A DNA stretch of 64,000 nucleotides from Ruegeria atlantica (lineage in GTDB: Bacteria > Pseudomonadota > Alphaproteobacteria > Rhodobacterales > Rhodobacteraceae), in NCBI RefSeq assembly GCF_013032505.1, contig NZ_WQCG01000001.1, positions 1,178,001-1,242,000 on the forward strand, read 5' to 3'. Numbering within the stretch: position 1 is the first letter of the stretch; every line of letters starts with the position of its first letter. Positions 9,022 through 17,686 of the stretch are shown piece by piece. The notes beneath the pieces are model-generated. The model was not told the origin of the DNA, made no database searches, and was given only the letters and a program-made list of their open reading frames with translations. The translations under genes and the position numbers were made by a program.

Positions 9022-9528
9022 TTAGCTGCAGTTCAGAGCGATCGCGAATCCCGAGCTACGCGACGAAGATCCCTTGCGGTATACTTCACCCGCTGGCAAG
9101 CATCCCGTAAACTGTTCAGTGTTTTGACCAAAGGCAGCGCCGATGTCGTTGTCCACGCGAGTGCTGTTATTTTCCGTCCGAAGCACACCAAACAAGGTTC
9201 CGTTCACGCTGACGGTGCTCAGGTACATGTTCATGTCCGAACCGGTCAATACAACTGAGTTGCCATCACTGCGTCCGCCATTGTCGATCGCGACTCGGGC
9301 TACTTTCTCCGCTTCGGTCTGATCAGTCACGACCGGTATGGCTGGCAACAAAGCCAACTCGGCCGGAACGTTCGTGGCGACAGGAAGAAACGAGACTGCA
9401 CCCGGAACATCCGAGAGGGTCCGGGGTTCTCCGTCTATGCCCGTGAAGCCAACGCCCGAGCGGTTATAGGGGTCTTCACATGCCGCTAAGGCGAAAACGG
9501 CAATTGTGGATAACAAGATTTTTTTCAT
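9022..9528 (-). CDS. Putative lipoprotein of unknown function
   Basis: This protein of about 168 residues starts MKKILLSTIAVFALAACEDP. That is a typical type II signal peptide with the lipobox LAAC, so it should be lipidated and envelope-attached. The start at 9528 is chosen because it puts a clean basic n-region before the hydrophobic core; an ATG 12 bases upstream (9540) is in frame. The mature part has a CLPAGEVYRKG segment and a second Cys near the C-terminus, which could form a disulfide. I recognise no domain. It has its own terminator, so it is probably a single-gene unit. Confidence 0.75.
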   Translation of the reverse strand: MKKILLSTIAVFALAACEDPYNRSGVGFTGIDGEPRTLSDVPGAVSFLPVATNVPAELALLPAIPVVTDQTEAEKVARVAIDNGGRSDGNSVVLTGSDMNMYLSTVSVNGTLFGVLRTENNSTRVDNDIGAAFGQNTEQFTGCLPAGEVYRKGSSSRSSGFAIALNCS

Positions 9529-9681
9529 GGCGACCAACATTTTGGAACGATTTGCTGAAGCGTATGGTCAAGGTGTCCCAAAAAGCAACCCGCCGCCCTG
9601 TCGAATGGCCGTTGCGCTGATGCGCCACTGCAACGGCCAATTCCTGATCCCCGGCAATTCACCCAGCCGCAGGCACAAAGA

Positions 9682-9712
9682 AAAAGGGTTCCGCATCAGC
9701 GAAACCCTTTTG
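9682..9712 (-). terminator. Rho-independent terminator of rpmG
   Basis: On the minus strand the hairpin AAAAGGGTTTCGC/GCGGAACCCTTTT, with one mismatch, is followed by TTTCTTTG. It lies about 26 bp after the rpmG stop. Confidence 0.85.
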
Positions 9713-9737
9713 TATTCTGTCCAAGTTGGACGGCAGA

Positions 9738-9905
9738 TTACTTAATCTTGCCTTCCTTGTACTCGACATGTTTCCGAGCGACCGGATCGTATTTACGAAC
9801 GATCATTTTCTCGGTCATGGTGCGAGCATTTTTCTTGGTCACGTAGAAGTGGCCCGTGCCCGCGGTCGAGTTCAGACGGATCTTGATTGTCGTCGGCTTC
9901 GCCAT
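9738..9905 (-). CDS. rpmG: 50S ribosomal protein L33
   Basis: This protein has 55 residues, [20 protein letters not shown] through to a basic tail ending EYKEGKIK. It is the cysteine-free (zinc-independent) L33 form: the segment [21 protein letters not shown] lacks CxxC pairs. The start at 9905 is set by the conserved MAKPT and by GGAGATAA just upstream; the longer frame to 9998 is spurious. It is monocistronic with its own terminator. Confidence 0.98.
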   Translation of the reverse strand: MAKPTTIKIRLNSTAGTGHFYVTKKNARTMTEKMIVRKYDPVARKHVEYKEGKIK

Positions 9906-10031
9906 GGTTATCTCCTGCGTCCGAAAAGGCAGGGGCCTTTCGGTTGAATTCCTATGAGCGTGCGCTTTTACGCCTTGCACGGCTCGTGTCAAGGGCAATC
10001 AGGCACATGTCCTCCGGTTTGGGGATCAGGC

Positions 10032-10736
10032 TTAGGTCGAAAGGGTTGGCGCACCCATATAAGTGTGTATCTGGTCGCGCTCGGCATCGGATAATCCCAG
10101 CGCCGTGGCCAGCTGCACGAGGTAAGATGCCTCGCGCTGATTATCCAGACGAATCGCCGCCAGAGACGTCGCATAGACCTGCGTTTTCAGTGGCGCACCG
10201 GAATCAGCAGCCAATCCGATCACATCAATCGGACTGTTCAACTGATCCTGAACAAAGGCGCGTTCTTCGTCGCTGATATCGTCACCCAACTCGCCCAGGA
10301 TAGTCTCCTTCTCTTGCGCGTCCAGCTCTCCGTCCGCTTTGGCTGCCTGGATCATCGCGCGCAGCATCAGCTTGGCCTGCTCCTCCATCGCGGCACCGCC
10401 CGGCGTGCCTTTGAACACCGTTTCCATCATGTCGACGGTCTGCTGGCTGCCTGTCTTTGCGGCCCCCTGCATGGCATTCATCAGACCGCCAAGGCCAGCG
10501 GCACCGGCTGGGTTGGCCATGCCAAGCTTACCGATCATCTCTTGCAGCCCACCGGCACCACCTGGCATCCCGAACTGTTCTGCCATCTTGCCCAATTGAT
10601 CCATACCAAAGCCGCCTCCAGCTCCTTGCATCATATCCTGCAGACCGGCCATCCCGCCCATTTGCTTGTACTTTTCCATGCCTTTTGCTGCAGCAAATCC
10701 AACTGCAACCGACGCCAATGCCTTCATGAAGCTCAT
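10032..10736 (-). CDS. DUF533/TerB-like protein with glycine-rich linker
   Basis: This 234-residue protein starts at ATG 10736, with GGAGG six bases upstream. The N-terminus (MSFMKALASVAVGFAAAKGM) is hydrophobic. Residues 25-105 are Gly/Met-rich repeats (GGMAGLQDMM, GGFGMDQLGKM, GGAGGLQEMIGK). From about residue 115 an all-helical domain follows with LMLRAMIQAAKADGELDAQE, the acidic DGxLDxxE pattern of DUF533/TerB domains, and DISDEERAFV. TerB-like domains occur in tellurite and stress systems and may bind metal. Its exact function is unknown and the neighbours do not help. Confidence 0.8.
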   Translation of the reverse strand: MSFMKALASVAVGFAAAKGMEKYKQMGGMAGLQDMMQGAGGGFGMDQLGKMAEQFGMPGGAGGLQEMIGKLGMANPAGAAGLGGLMNAMQGAAKTGSQQTVDMMETVFKGTPGGAAMEEQAKLMLRAMIQAAKADGELDAQEKETILGELGDDISDEERAFVQDQLNSPIDVIGLAADSGAPLKTQVYATSLAAIRLDNQREASYLVQLATALGLSDAERDQIHTYMGAPTLST

Positions 10737-11052
10737 AACAATCCTCCCAGTATTCAAAATACGTTTCCGCTATATAGCAGATACCTGTGACTCAATAATC
10801 CGCTGATAAAGCAGATGCTCCGACGCTAGCGCGAATCCGATCAACTGAGGCGTCGCTTCACCGAGTGAACGCGAAACAGGCGTATTCCCGCACAAACTCA
10901 GGCCTAATTTGTCAGAAATTCGAATTTGTGATAGTTACTGCGCCATCAACAATCCAAAGAAGCCAATTTCTGGCTCGTTCTTCGAGGCACCATGAACAGG
11001 CAAGCAACCGTGCAAGCAGGCTTTGCACGATTGATATTGTTTAGGGGGCATC

Positions 11053-11688
11053 ATGACTGAATGGACCATTAAGGGCGAAGAACTGGCCAATTGTAACTGC
11101 AACTTCGGTTGTCCTTGCCAGTTCAGTGTTCTTCCCACGCATGGCAATTGCGAAGCGGTCGTCGTGTTCGACATCGAAAGCGGCCACTATGGGGACACCG
11201 ATCTGGCCGGTGTAAGGGCGGCTGGTGTTTACTATTGGCCGGGCCCGATCCATGAGGGCAACGGTCAAATGCAACTGATCATAGATGAAAACGCCAGCGC
11301 CGATCAGCGCGCGGCACTGCAGGCCATCATGACCGGGGAAGATACCGATGAAATGGCGACGATGTGGTATGTATACAGCGCTATGGCCCCGACCAAATAC
11401 GAAACACTCTTTGTGCCCATTGAGCTGAACTGGGATCGCGACGAACGCACGGGATTTGCCAATGCGGCAGGCATCTTTGATGTCGAGGTCAGCCCTATTC
11501 CGCATATCGTATCGGGCGCGGCGCACCGGGCGTCTATTCAGTTGCCAAACGGGTTCGAATACCGGCACGCCGAAGCTGCCTCGGGCTCTGCCAAAACGCA
11601 TGGCGGTGAAATCAGCCTGACCTTCGACGCAACGCACGCTCATTTGGCCCACCTGAACATTTCGGGCCACGGTGTCCTGGGCGCCTGA
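11053..11688 (+). CDS. DUF1326 domain protein
   Basis: This is a 211-residue soluble protein. Its N-terminus carries the DUF1326 mark EELANCNCNFGCPCQFS, a CNCxxGCPC cluster suited to metal or redox chemistry. The rest is beta-rich, with no signal peptide. The ribosome site is AGGGGGC. It sits 13 bp upstream of a DUF2182 membrane protein in the same direction; this DUF1326-DUF2182 pair recurs across proteobacteria, which suggests a two-part membrane system handling a metal or thiol substrate. No function has been assigned that I can name with confidence. Confidence 0.88.
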   Translation: MTEWTIKGEELANCNCNFGCPCQFSVLPTHGNCEAVVVFDIESGHYGDTDLAGVRAAGVYYWPGPIHEGNGQMQLIIDENASADQRAALQAIMTGEDTDEMATMWYVYSAMAPTKYETLFVPIELNWDRDERTGFANAAGIFDVEVSPIPHIVSGAAHRASIQLPNGFEYRHAEAASGSAKTHGGEISLTFDATHAHLAHLNISGHGVLGA

Positions 11689-11701
11689 TCCGGGGTTCAT
11701 T

Positions 11702-12544
11702 ATGACATCCAATCCCACACCGCCCCGCACTGGGGCGGTCGAGCGGCTTATGCGGCGTGAGCGGGTCATCGTGTTGTCCGGCGTATCGCTGATCATTTTG
11801 GTTTCGGCCTGGTATACCATCGCCGGGATTGGCATGAGCATGACCGCTACCGAGATGACGCGGATGGCGGGTCCGATCGGAGAGCCCATGCAAATGGGCG
11901 TAGCGCCCATTTGGGACCTGCAATACGCAACGCTGATCTTTCTGATGTGGTGGGTCATGATGATTGCGATGATGACCCCCAGCGCCGCCCCGGCGGTCCT
12001 GCTGTATTCAGCGATAAAACGCGCGGGGCCCGAACGGGACAAGGCAGCGCAGTTCAGCTTTTACTTTCTGACGGGTTATCTGATCGCCTGGGCTTTTTTC
12101 AGCGTTGCCGCGACGGGACTACAATGGGGCCTCGAAAGTGTTGGGCTGTCTGATGGTCCAATGATGACAATTCGGTCCAAAACATTCGCCGGTTGCGTCC
12201 TTATCATGGCAGGCGCGTACCAGTTGTCGGACCTCAAGACCGCCTGTCTGCGGCATTGTCAAAGCCCTGCCCGGTTCATTGCCGATCATCATCGACCCGG
12301 AGCGTTTGGCGCGTTCCGAACCGGCGCGCTGCATGGGCTGTACTGCCTTGGCTGTTGCTGGGCCTTGATGGCGCTGCTGTTCGTCGGTGGGATCATGAAC
12401 CTGTACTGGATTGCCGGAATTGCGGTCTACGTCGCATTGGAAAAGCTTCTGCCGGGTGCACGATGGTTGTCCACCCTGACCGGTCTTGGGCTGATCGCAG
12501 TGGGTTTCTGGATCGTCCTGGACGCCCTTATGAGCATTTTTTAG
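11702..12544 (+). CDS. DUF2182 predicted metal-binding membrane protein
   Basis: This is a 280-residue integral membrane protein; the ATG at 11702 is 13 bp after the DUF1326 stop. Spans include VIVLSGVSLIILVSAWYTIA, a Met-rich LIFLMWWVMMIAMMTPSAAP, and several C-terminal helices. A CLRHCQSP motif and GLYCLGCCWALMALLF give Cys/His/Met groups that could bind copper-like metals. The MWWVMMIAMMTPS block is the DUF2182 hallmark. With the DUF1326 partner it probably forms a functional unit in the inner membrane; the transported or bound metal is not known. Confidence 0.88.
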   Translation: MTSNPTPPRTGAVERLMRRERVIVLSGVSLIILVSAWYTIAGIGMSMTATEMTRMAGPIGEPMQMGVAPIWDLQYATLIFLMWWVMMIAMMTPSAAPAVLLYSAIKRAGPERDKAAQFSFYFLTGYLIAWAFFSVAATGLQWGLESVGLSDGPMMTIRSKTFAGCVLIMAGAYQLSDLKTACLRHCQSPARFIADHHRPGAFGAFRTGALHGLYCLGCCWALMALLFVGGIMNLYWIAGIAVYVALEKLLPGARWLSTLTGLGLIAVGFWIVLDALMSIF

Positions 12545-12611
12545 TCCCATTTTCAGGCCGCGGAACAGGCCAATTTCAGCGTTCCAAACCATTGAAACAA
12601 GGAGAAGACTT

Positions 12612-12944
12612 ATGCCTATTTTCATAACTTACGCGACCTACTCGCAGGATGGCGTCAAAGGAATGCTGAAGAAGCCTGCAGACCGCACGGCGGCCGTCCG
12701 GGCGTTACTGAAAAAAGTCGGCGGCAAGCTTTTGGCTTTTTACATGACGACCGGCGAAAATGACGTGGTGGTCGTAAGTGAAGTTCCGGATGGCACTGAC
12801 GCAGTAGCCATTGGAATGGCCGTTGCGGCCTCGGGTGCAGTATCAAACGTTGAAACAGTACGCGCCTGGAAGGCGAAGGACTTTGCCGCCATTACCAAAA
12901 AGGCCGCCAAGCTGACCGGGGCTTACACGCCGCCCGGTAAGTGA
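12612..12944 (+). CDS. GYD domain protein
   Basis: This is a 110-residue small alpha/beta-barrel-like (dimeric ferredoxin-fold) protein of the GYD family. The N-terminus MPIFITYATYSQDGVKGML and the segment LLAFYMTTGENDVVVVSEVPD match the family layout, although the GYD tripeptide itself is replaced by TTGENDVV. The ribosome site is AAGGAGAAG. It follows the DUF2182 gene by 67 bp and may be cotranscribed. The biochemical role is unknown. Confidence 0.85.
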   Translation: MPIFITYATYSQDGVKGMLKKPADRTAAVRALLKKVGGKLLAFYMTTGENDVVVVSEVPDGTDAVAIGMAVAASGAVSNVETVRAWKAKDFAAITKKAAKLTGAYTPPGK

Positions 12945-12954
12945 ACAGAGTTAT

Positions 12955-13360
12955 GCGCGGAGGGCCTATAAGCCGGATCTTGTTCCGGGGTTGCCCCCTT
13001 CGATGACCATTCCTCTAGGCCGCGCATTGCTGCGCGGCTCAAGCTGCCAACCCGGTCCCTCTTGGCCAGGACGTGCCTAGCGGCGGTATCGGCTTACGCC
13101 GACCGGCCCGCGCGGGGACCCTATTTGGCATTGCTCCCGGTGGGGCTTGCCGTGCCGCCACTGTTGCCAGCGGCGCGGTGGGCTCTTACCCCACCGTTTC
13201 ACCCTTACCTCGGACCGAAGTCCGGGGCGGTCTGATTTCTGTGGCGCTTTCCGTCGGGTTGCCCCGCCCGGGCGTTACCCGGCACCGTTGTCTTGTGGAG
13301 TCCGGACTTTCCTCTCGGGCCTTGCGGCCCCAGCGGCCATCCGGCCCTCCGCGCAAGCGG
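12955..13360 (-). ncRNA. rnpB: RNase P RNA
   Basis: On the minus strand the region shows the conserved RNase P core: GAGGAAAGTCCGGACTCC near 13303-13320, GGTAAGGGTGAAACGGTG with GGTAAGAGCCCACCG in the middle, and AACCCGGTTGGC/AAGATCCGGCTTATAGGC near the 3' end. A GCGCGGAGGG arm at 13345-13354 pairs with CCCTCCGCGC at 12955-12964 as helix P1, which sets the two ends to within a few bases. The RNA is the ribozyme that trims tRNA 5' ends. No protein gene overlaps it convincingly. Confidence 0.97.
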
Positions 13361-13403
13361 TGGGTATGCCTTGTGACAAGCTGCGTCAAGAGCGCAGAGC
13401 GGA

Positions 13404-14081
13404 TCAGGATTGGGCGGTCAGAGGTGCGAAATCGGCCTTCTGCAACGGACCTGTAGCCCAAGGACGAAATCGCAGGCGAACGGCGGACAGCAAAGTTTCG
13501 TCGTCTACGTCAGCGCTGAAGCCGGCGGATTGAGCCAGAATCCGAAACTGATCCATCGGCGCATCTAGCGGGCCATCGCTTTGTCCGCGCGGCGCGGCCA
13601 GTTTGTTGCGCTCGAGCCGCAACCAGTCAAATCGCGGCCCGGGATCAAATTTGCGTCCGGGTGCCATGTCGGAATGACCGATCACACCGTATGGGCGAAT
13701 GCCCCAGCGATGCATGATCTGAGGCAACAACTGTTCCAGCCTGCGCATTTGCAGGTCTGAAAACGGGTGCCTGCCGGTATTGTCCAACTCGATGCCGATC
13801 GAACGGGAGTTGATATCCTTCTGACCGCTCCATTCCCCGGCCCCTGCGTGCCAGGCGCGGTCCTCTTCTCGCACCATGTGCCAGAGCGTCCCGTCGCCCC
13901 CAATCAAATAATGCGCCGAAACTTCGTGGACGGGGTCGCATAACCTGTCCAGCGCCTCTTGCGCGCTGTTCATCGCGGTATAGTGCAAAACGATCAGGGA
14001 CGGCTTCAACCCGTCCCTGCGTGGCCCATAGTTAGGCGAAGCGTGCCAGATTGGCGCTTGTGGATCAGTTGTTGACAGCAC
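13404..14081 (-). CDS. AmpD-like N-acetylmuramoyl-L-alanine amidase
   Basis: This zinc amidase (Amidase_2 fold) of about 225 residues acts in peptidoglycan turnover. The metal and catalytic motifs are VLHYTAMNSAQEALDRLCDP (first His), RAWHAGAGEW, and GHSDMAPGRKFDPGPRFDW (second His and Asp). The likely start is GTG 14081, giving IWHASPNYGPRRDG close to the N-terminus as in relatives; it overlaps the upstream lipoprotein gene by 17 bp. The upstream ATGs in the open frame lie wholly inside that other gene and would add a nonconserved leader. There is no signal peptide, so a cytoplasmic recycling role is likely. Confidence 0.9.
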   Translation of the reverse strand: MLSTTDPQAPIWHASPNYGPRRDGLKPSLIVLHYTAMNSAQEALDRLCDPVHEVSAHYLIGGDGTLWHMVREEDRAWHAGAGEWSGQKDINSRSIGIELDNTGRHPFSDLQMRRLEQLLPQIMHRWGIRPYGVIGHSDMAPGRKFDPGPRFDWLRLERNKLAAPRGQSDGPLDAPMDQFRILAQSAGFSADVDDETLLSAVRLRFRPWATGPLQKADFAPLTAQS

Positions 14082-14763
14082 TGCGGAATGCACTGGGATC
14101 CCAGCCACAGGCATACCCATCCCCATCCGGGTCCAGCCCGTTGCGATCACGCTGCGGGCCGCCATTGGCCAAAAACTCGATCTGAGCTTGGTCGGGCGAC
14201 GGGAACTTGGCGCAGTTCCGCTGAGCCTTGGCCTCAAGATTAAACCCAGCGCGGCTGTAAAGCTGTGTACCAACTGGATTCGAAGTGCTTAGAGCGTATT
14301 GCACGATATTGGGCTGGCCGTCCGATCCGCGCTGCGGAACAGCAGTCGGGGTGACGACTTCGTAGGTCTGGCGGTTCTGTTGAATCAGGGCCGCGTCGTT
14401 TTCGATCGTGCGACGGCCTGATACAGCCGCGAAATCCTGTTCGTCGGAGATCGCATTGTTACTGGCGGCGGACAGCGGTGCTTGCGTCAACGTGCTTTGC
14501 CCCGAAGTGTTGGCCAATGCAGCTGCGGTTGCCGACGCGATATCAGCGTTATCCCCAGTCGGAGTGCTGCCGGGTGCGCCCAATTGTTGTTCTGAAACCT
14601 CAGCAGGGCCAGTCAATGGGTTGCCGGTATAGCCCTGTCCGGCTAGCGCCGCCTCGCGCTGCGCCTGATATTGAGGCGTGTTGAATCCTGTACCCTGGAC
14701 CGGGGCCACCGTGTTACAGGCGGCCACAAGCCCGATTGCGGGGATCAGAAGCGTAAAGCGCAT
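14065..14763 (-). CDS. Lipoprotein with C-terminal excalibur calcium-binding motif
   Basis: This is a 232-residue protein. The N-terminus MRFTLLIPAIGLVAACNTVA is a lipoprotein signal with lipobox VAAC. The middle is low-complexity (Ala/Ser/Gln/Thr). The C-terminal 50 residues carry NCAKFPSPDQAQIEF and LDPDGDGYACGWDPSAFR. The DPDGDGxACxxDP pattern is the excalibur motif, and the two Cys residues likely form a disulfide. The gene overlaps the amidase start by 17 bp, so the two are probably translated from one mRNA and may act together on the cell wall. Confidence 0.88.
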   Translation of the reverse strand: MRFTLLIPAIGLVAACNTVAPVQGTGFNTPQYQAQREAALAGQGYTGNPLTGPAEVSEQQLGAPGSTPTGDNADIASATAAALANTSGQSTLTQAPLSAASNNAISDEQDFAAVSGRRTIENDAALIQQNRQTYEVVTPTAVPQRGSDGQPNIVQYALSTSNPVGTQLYSRAGFNLEAKAQRNCAKFPSPDQAQIEFLANGGPQRDRNGLDPDGDGYACGWDPSAFRSAVNN

Positions 14764-14803
14764 TCAGCTGCTCCGTCTTAGCTGGTCTTGCCTGATCCGA
14801 GGA

Positions 14804-16291
14804 TTACCACCATTTGCTCGGCTTGGCCACAAACCCGGCCGCACTTTCCAGCGCGTAGGCTGTGTTTAGCAAATCGCCTTCGTCCCACGGGCGGCCGATC
14901 AGCTGCAGACCCAACGGCAGGCCCTGCTGGTCCAGACCTGCGGGAACCGAGATCCCGGGCAAGCCCGCCAGGTTCACCGTCACGGTAAAGACGTCGTTGA
15001 GGTACATCTGTACCGGGTCCGCCTCGGTCATCTCGCCCAATCCAAACGACGCCGACGGGGTTGCCGGTGTAAGGATCGCATCGATCCCCGCGGCAAAGAC
15101 ATCCTCGAAGTCTTTCTTGATCAGGGTTCGCACCTTGCGGGCACGGTTATAGTAAGCGTCATAGAACCCTGCCGACAGCACATAGGTCCCGATCATCACT
15201 CGACGCTGCACTTCGTGGCCAAAGCCTTCGGCACGGGTCTTTTCGTACATCTCGGTAATGCCATCGCCTTGCGCCAGTTGCGCGCGGCGGCCATAGCGGA
15301 CACCGTCATAACGGGCGAGGTTCGAGGACGCTTCGGCCGGTGCAATCACGTAGTATGCGGGCAGCGCATACTTGGTGTGCGGCAGCGAAATGTCGACGAT
15401 TTCAGCGCCCGCTGCTTTCAACATCTCGGCGCCTTCGGCCCAGAGTTTTTCAATCTCAGCCGGCATCCCGTCCATGCGGTATTCTTTGGGGATACCGATT
15501 TTCTTGCCTTTGATATCGCCGGTTAGCATGGCCTCGAAGTTCGGAACTGCCAGTTCCGTACTGGTCGAATCCTTGGGATCATGACCACACATCGCCTCGA
15601 GCATGATGGCTGCATCGCGCACGTTTTTAGTCATCGGACCCGCCTGATCCAGCGAGGACGCAAAAGCCACGATGCCCCAGCGCGAGCAACGACCATAAGT
15701 CGGCTTGATACCAGTGATACCTACAAACGCTGCAGGTTGACGAATTGAACCGCCTGTATCGGTGCCGGTGGCGGCCAGGCACAGGTCTGCCGCCACAGCC
15801 GAGGCCGACCCGCCGGATGAGCCACCGGGTGTCAGTTGTGCGTCGTCATTGCCGCGGCGCCAAGGGCTGACCGCGTTGCCGTAAACCGATGTCTCGTTGG
15901 ACGAGCCCATGGCGAATTCGTCCATGTTCAGTTTGCCCAGCATCACTGCGCCAGAGTCGGCCAACTGCTGGGATACTGTGGATTCGTATTCAGGCTTGAA
16001 ACCTTCAAGGATTTTCGAAGCCGCCTGTGAAGGCACCCCTTTGGTGCAGAACAAGTCCTTAATGCCGATCGGCAGGCCGCACATAGACGGTGCATCGCCG
16101 CCCTTGATCCGCTCGTCCGCCGCTTTGGCACGCTCCAGCGCGATCTCTGGCGTTTTGTGAACAAAAGCATTCAACGCGTCCGCGTCGTCGATTGCCTTAA
16201 GGCAGGATTCGGTCAGCTCGACAGAGGTTACATCACCGGCGCGCAACGCATCGCGCGCTTCGGCCAGGCCCAGTTTGTTCAGATCGCTCAT
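14804..16291 (-). CDS. gatA: Asp-tRNA(Asn)/Glu-tRNA(Gln) amidotransferase subunit A
   Basis: This is the 495-residue amidase-signature enzyme that releases ammonia from glutamine for transamidation of mischarged Glu-tRNA(Gln) or Asp-tRNA(Asn). The Ser-cisSer-Lys triad is visible: [11 protein letters not shown] holds the Lys, [16 protein letters not shown] the cis-Ser, and [15 protein letters not shown] the nucleophile Ser. The C-terminal [11 protein letters not shown] and AYALESA segments are typical. It follows gatC by 3 bp in the same direction. gatB is not in this window. Confidence 0.98.
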   Translation of the reverse strand: MSDLNKLGLAEARDALRAGDVTSVELTESCLKAIDDADALNAFVHKTPEIALERAKAADERIKGGDAPSMCGLPIGIKDLFCTKGVPSQAASKILEGFKPEYESTVSQQLADSGAVMLGKLNMDEFAMGSSNETSVYGNAVSPWRRGNDDAQLTPGGSSGGSASAVAADLCLAATGTDTGGSIRQPAAFVGITGIKPTYGRCSRWGIVAFASSLDQAGPMTKNVRDAAIMLEAMCGHDPKDSTSTELAVPNFEAMLTGDIKGKKIGIPKEYRMDGMPAEIEKLWAEGAEMLKAAGAEIVDISLPHTKYALPAYYVIAPAEASSNLARYDGVRYGRRAQLAQGDGITEMYEKTRAEGFGHEVQRRVMIGTYVLSAGFYDAYYNRARKVRTLIKKDFEDVFAAGIDAILTPATPSASFGLGEMTEADPVQMYLNDVFTVTVNLAGLPGISVPAGLDQQGLPLGLQLIGRPWDEGDLLNTAYALESAAGFVAKPSKWW

Positions 16292-16294
16292 GTC

Positions 16295-16582
16295 TTACTC
16301 CACAACTTTGGGAACTGCGAAGAACCCTTCGCGCGCATCAGGGGCGTTGGCCAGCACCTTGTCTTGCTGGTTCCCGTCGGTGACCACGTCTTCGCGACGT
16401 TTCAGGCGCATCGGCTCAACCGAAACCATCGGCTCGACACCTTCCACATCGACTTCGTTGAGTTGTTCGATGAACCCAAGGATAGTGTTGAATTCAGATG
16501 CCAGCGCAGGCAGCGCGTCATCTTCGACCTTGATCCGGGCCAGTTTGGCCACCTTGGCGGCGTTGCTTTGGTCAATCGACAT
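16295..16582 (-). CDS. gatC: Asp/Glu-tRNA amidotransferase subunit C
   Basis: This 95-residue subunit stabilises GatA-GatB. It begins MSIDQSNAAKVAKLARIKVE, with the AxLARI helix common to GatC, followed by LNTI-like FNTILGFIEQLNEVDVEGVEP and the C-terminal LRxDxV segment as LKRREDVVTDG. The start at 16582 fits the family; GGATATCC gives a modest ribosome site. It is directly upstream of gatA, forming the usual gatCA unit. Confidence 0.97.
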   Translation of the reverse strand: MSIDQSNAAKVAKLARIKVEDDALPALASEFNTILGFIEQLNEVDVEGVEPMVSVEPMRLKRREDVVTDGNQQDKVLANAPDAREGFFAVPKVVE

Positions 16583-16730
16583 CGGATATCCTCATATGCG
16601 TTAGGGGGCATTTACCTGTCTGGTCGCCGGGTCGCAAGACCGCCGAGGCCCTGATCCACCCTTGGATCGACTGCAAAGCCCATAATTCCGACAAGACCAA
16701 TCGTTTCCGCATACCCCCTATGCAAAATAG

Positions 16731-16780
16731 TGAACTATTTAGTTCATTTCACATCTTGAAAAACTGAACTGAACTGTTCA
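16731..16780. promoter_or_regulatory. Two palindromic TGAACT boxes upstream of a small exported peptide
   Basis: Two inverted repeats stand close together: TGAACT-ATTT-AGTTCA at 16731-16746 and TGAAC-T-GTTCA at 16770-16780, with a further direct TGAACT at 16765-16770. They share the half-site TGAAC and lie 39-88 bp upstream of the 54-residue peptide gene, in the divergent region from gatC. This looks like a dimeric repressor or activator site; the protein that binds is unknown. Confidence 0.5.
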
Positions 16781-16818
16781 CTTCATATGCACGGCACAGC
16801 CTTATATGGAGAAAAACG

Positions 16819-16983
16819 ATGAAAACGCTCATGACTGCTTTTGTATTGGCCACGACAATTTTTGCGGCACAGGCTCAGGCGGGCGCGTTTGGCCCAGGCA
16901 TGGACACCCTGACCCGTAGCCTGATGTTCCCCGATCAGGTTTCGGAACCTGTCACTAAGGATCAGACCAAGCCGGGCAAGTAA
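16819..16983 (+). CDS. Small exported peptide of unknown function
   Basis: This is a 54-residue frame starting at ATG 16819, with GGAG six bases upstream. The N-terminus MKTLMTAFVLATTIFAAQAQ is a clear Sec signal peptide with an AQA-type cleavage site near residue 22. The mature peptide is about 32 residues with a central FGPGMDTLTRSLMFPDQ segment and a charged tail KDQTKPGK. It has no cysteine. It follows the palindromic TGAACT boxes, which supports a real regulated gene. I do not recognise the family. Confidence 0.65.
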   Translation: MKTLMTAFVLATTIFAAQAQAGAFGPGMDTLTRSLMFPDQVSEPVTKDQTKPGK

Positions 16984-17122
16984 ATTGAACCGCAAAACCG
17001 GGTCGGATCCATTTGCCCCGGCCCGGCAATTGCCTGCTGCACCCCGCGCAGCAAACCGCTACGGTGGCGTTAAATGACCCGCCGGTCTGCCCCGCAGATC
17101 CGGCAAGCCAACGGAGCGGAAG

Positions 17123-17686
17123 ATGAACGCGCGCAAGCAAGCTGTTCTGGACGCGATTGATGCGGCCAACTCAAAAGACCCCAACCTAGAAGACGGCCAA
17201 CCGGTCGAATTGCTTTATGGGCAGCGCATGAGCGCCGAGTTGGACAGGTTGTTCCCTGACGCGTCCGACCCATTGCAGATTGCCGCACGTGGCCAGCATG
17301 TAGAACGGTGGAAACTGGCACGCAGCAAATATCCCGAAGGGCGCGCCGGGTATCTTGCATGGCGCAAAGCACAGGGTGTCCATCATGCTGACGTTGTGAT
17401 GGGCTTGATGGAACACGGCGGCTATAGCGCCGATGATGTCGAATCTGCCGGTCGGATGCTGCGCAAGCAAGGTATCAAGCGTAACGACGAGGTTCAGGCG
17501 CTTGAGGATGTCATCTGCTTTGTTTTCCTCAAATGGTACTTTCAACCTTTTGCCGAGAAGCACTCGGCCGAGAAAATCCAAAGCATCGTCGAAAAAACGG
17601 CGCGCAAAATGTCTGAGCAAGGCCGCGCACGTGTGCTGTCCGAATTCGACCTGCCCGCAGAGCTAGCCGCCGCGTTTCAGGCCTGA
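17123..17686 (+). CDS. DUF4202 domain protein
   Basis: This is a 187-residue soluble protein matching the DUF4202 pattern. The segments are LDAIDAANSKDPN, PVELLYGQRMSAEL, ARGQHVERWKLARSKYPEGRAGYLAWR and HHADVVMGLMEHGGY, and the second half has EVQALEDVICFVFLKWYF. The His/Asp/Glu distribution (QHVERW, HHAD, ALED) recalls an HD-like helical metal site, but this is inference. It begins after a GGAGCGGAAG site and ends 10 bp inside the convergent ceramidase-fold gene. No pathway is known. Confidence 0.85.
   Translation: MNARKQAVLDAIDAANSKDPNLEDGQPVELLYGQRMSAELDRLFPDASDPLQIAARGQHVERWKLARSKYPEGRAGYLAWRKAQGVHHADVVMGLMEHGGYSADDVESAGRMLRKQGIKRNDEVQALEDVICFVFLKWYFQPFAEKHSAEKIQSIVEKTARKMSEQGRARVLSEFDLPAELAAAFQA

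Noticed and set aside
11041..12042. 333-residue minus-strand open frame
   Set aside because: It is antisense to DUF1326 and DUF2182, which have convincing motifs and ribosome sites.
13073..13533. Several open frames on both strands
   Set aside because: They lie over the RNase P RNA and have no recognisable protein; the RNA motifs explain the region.
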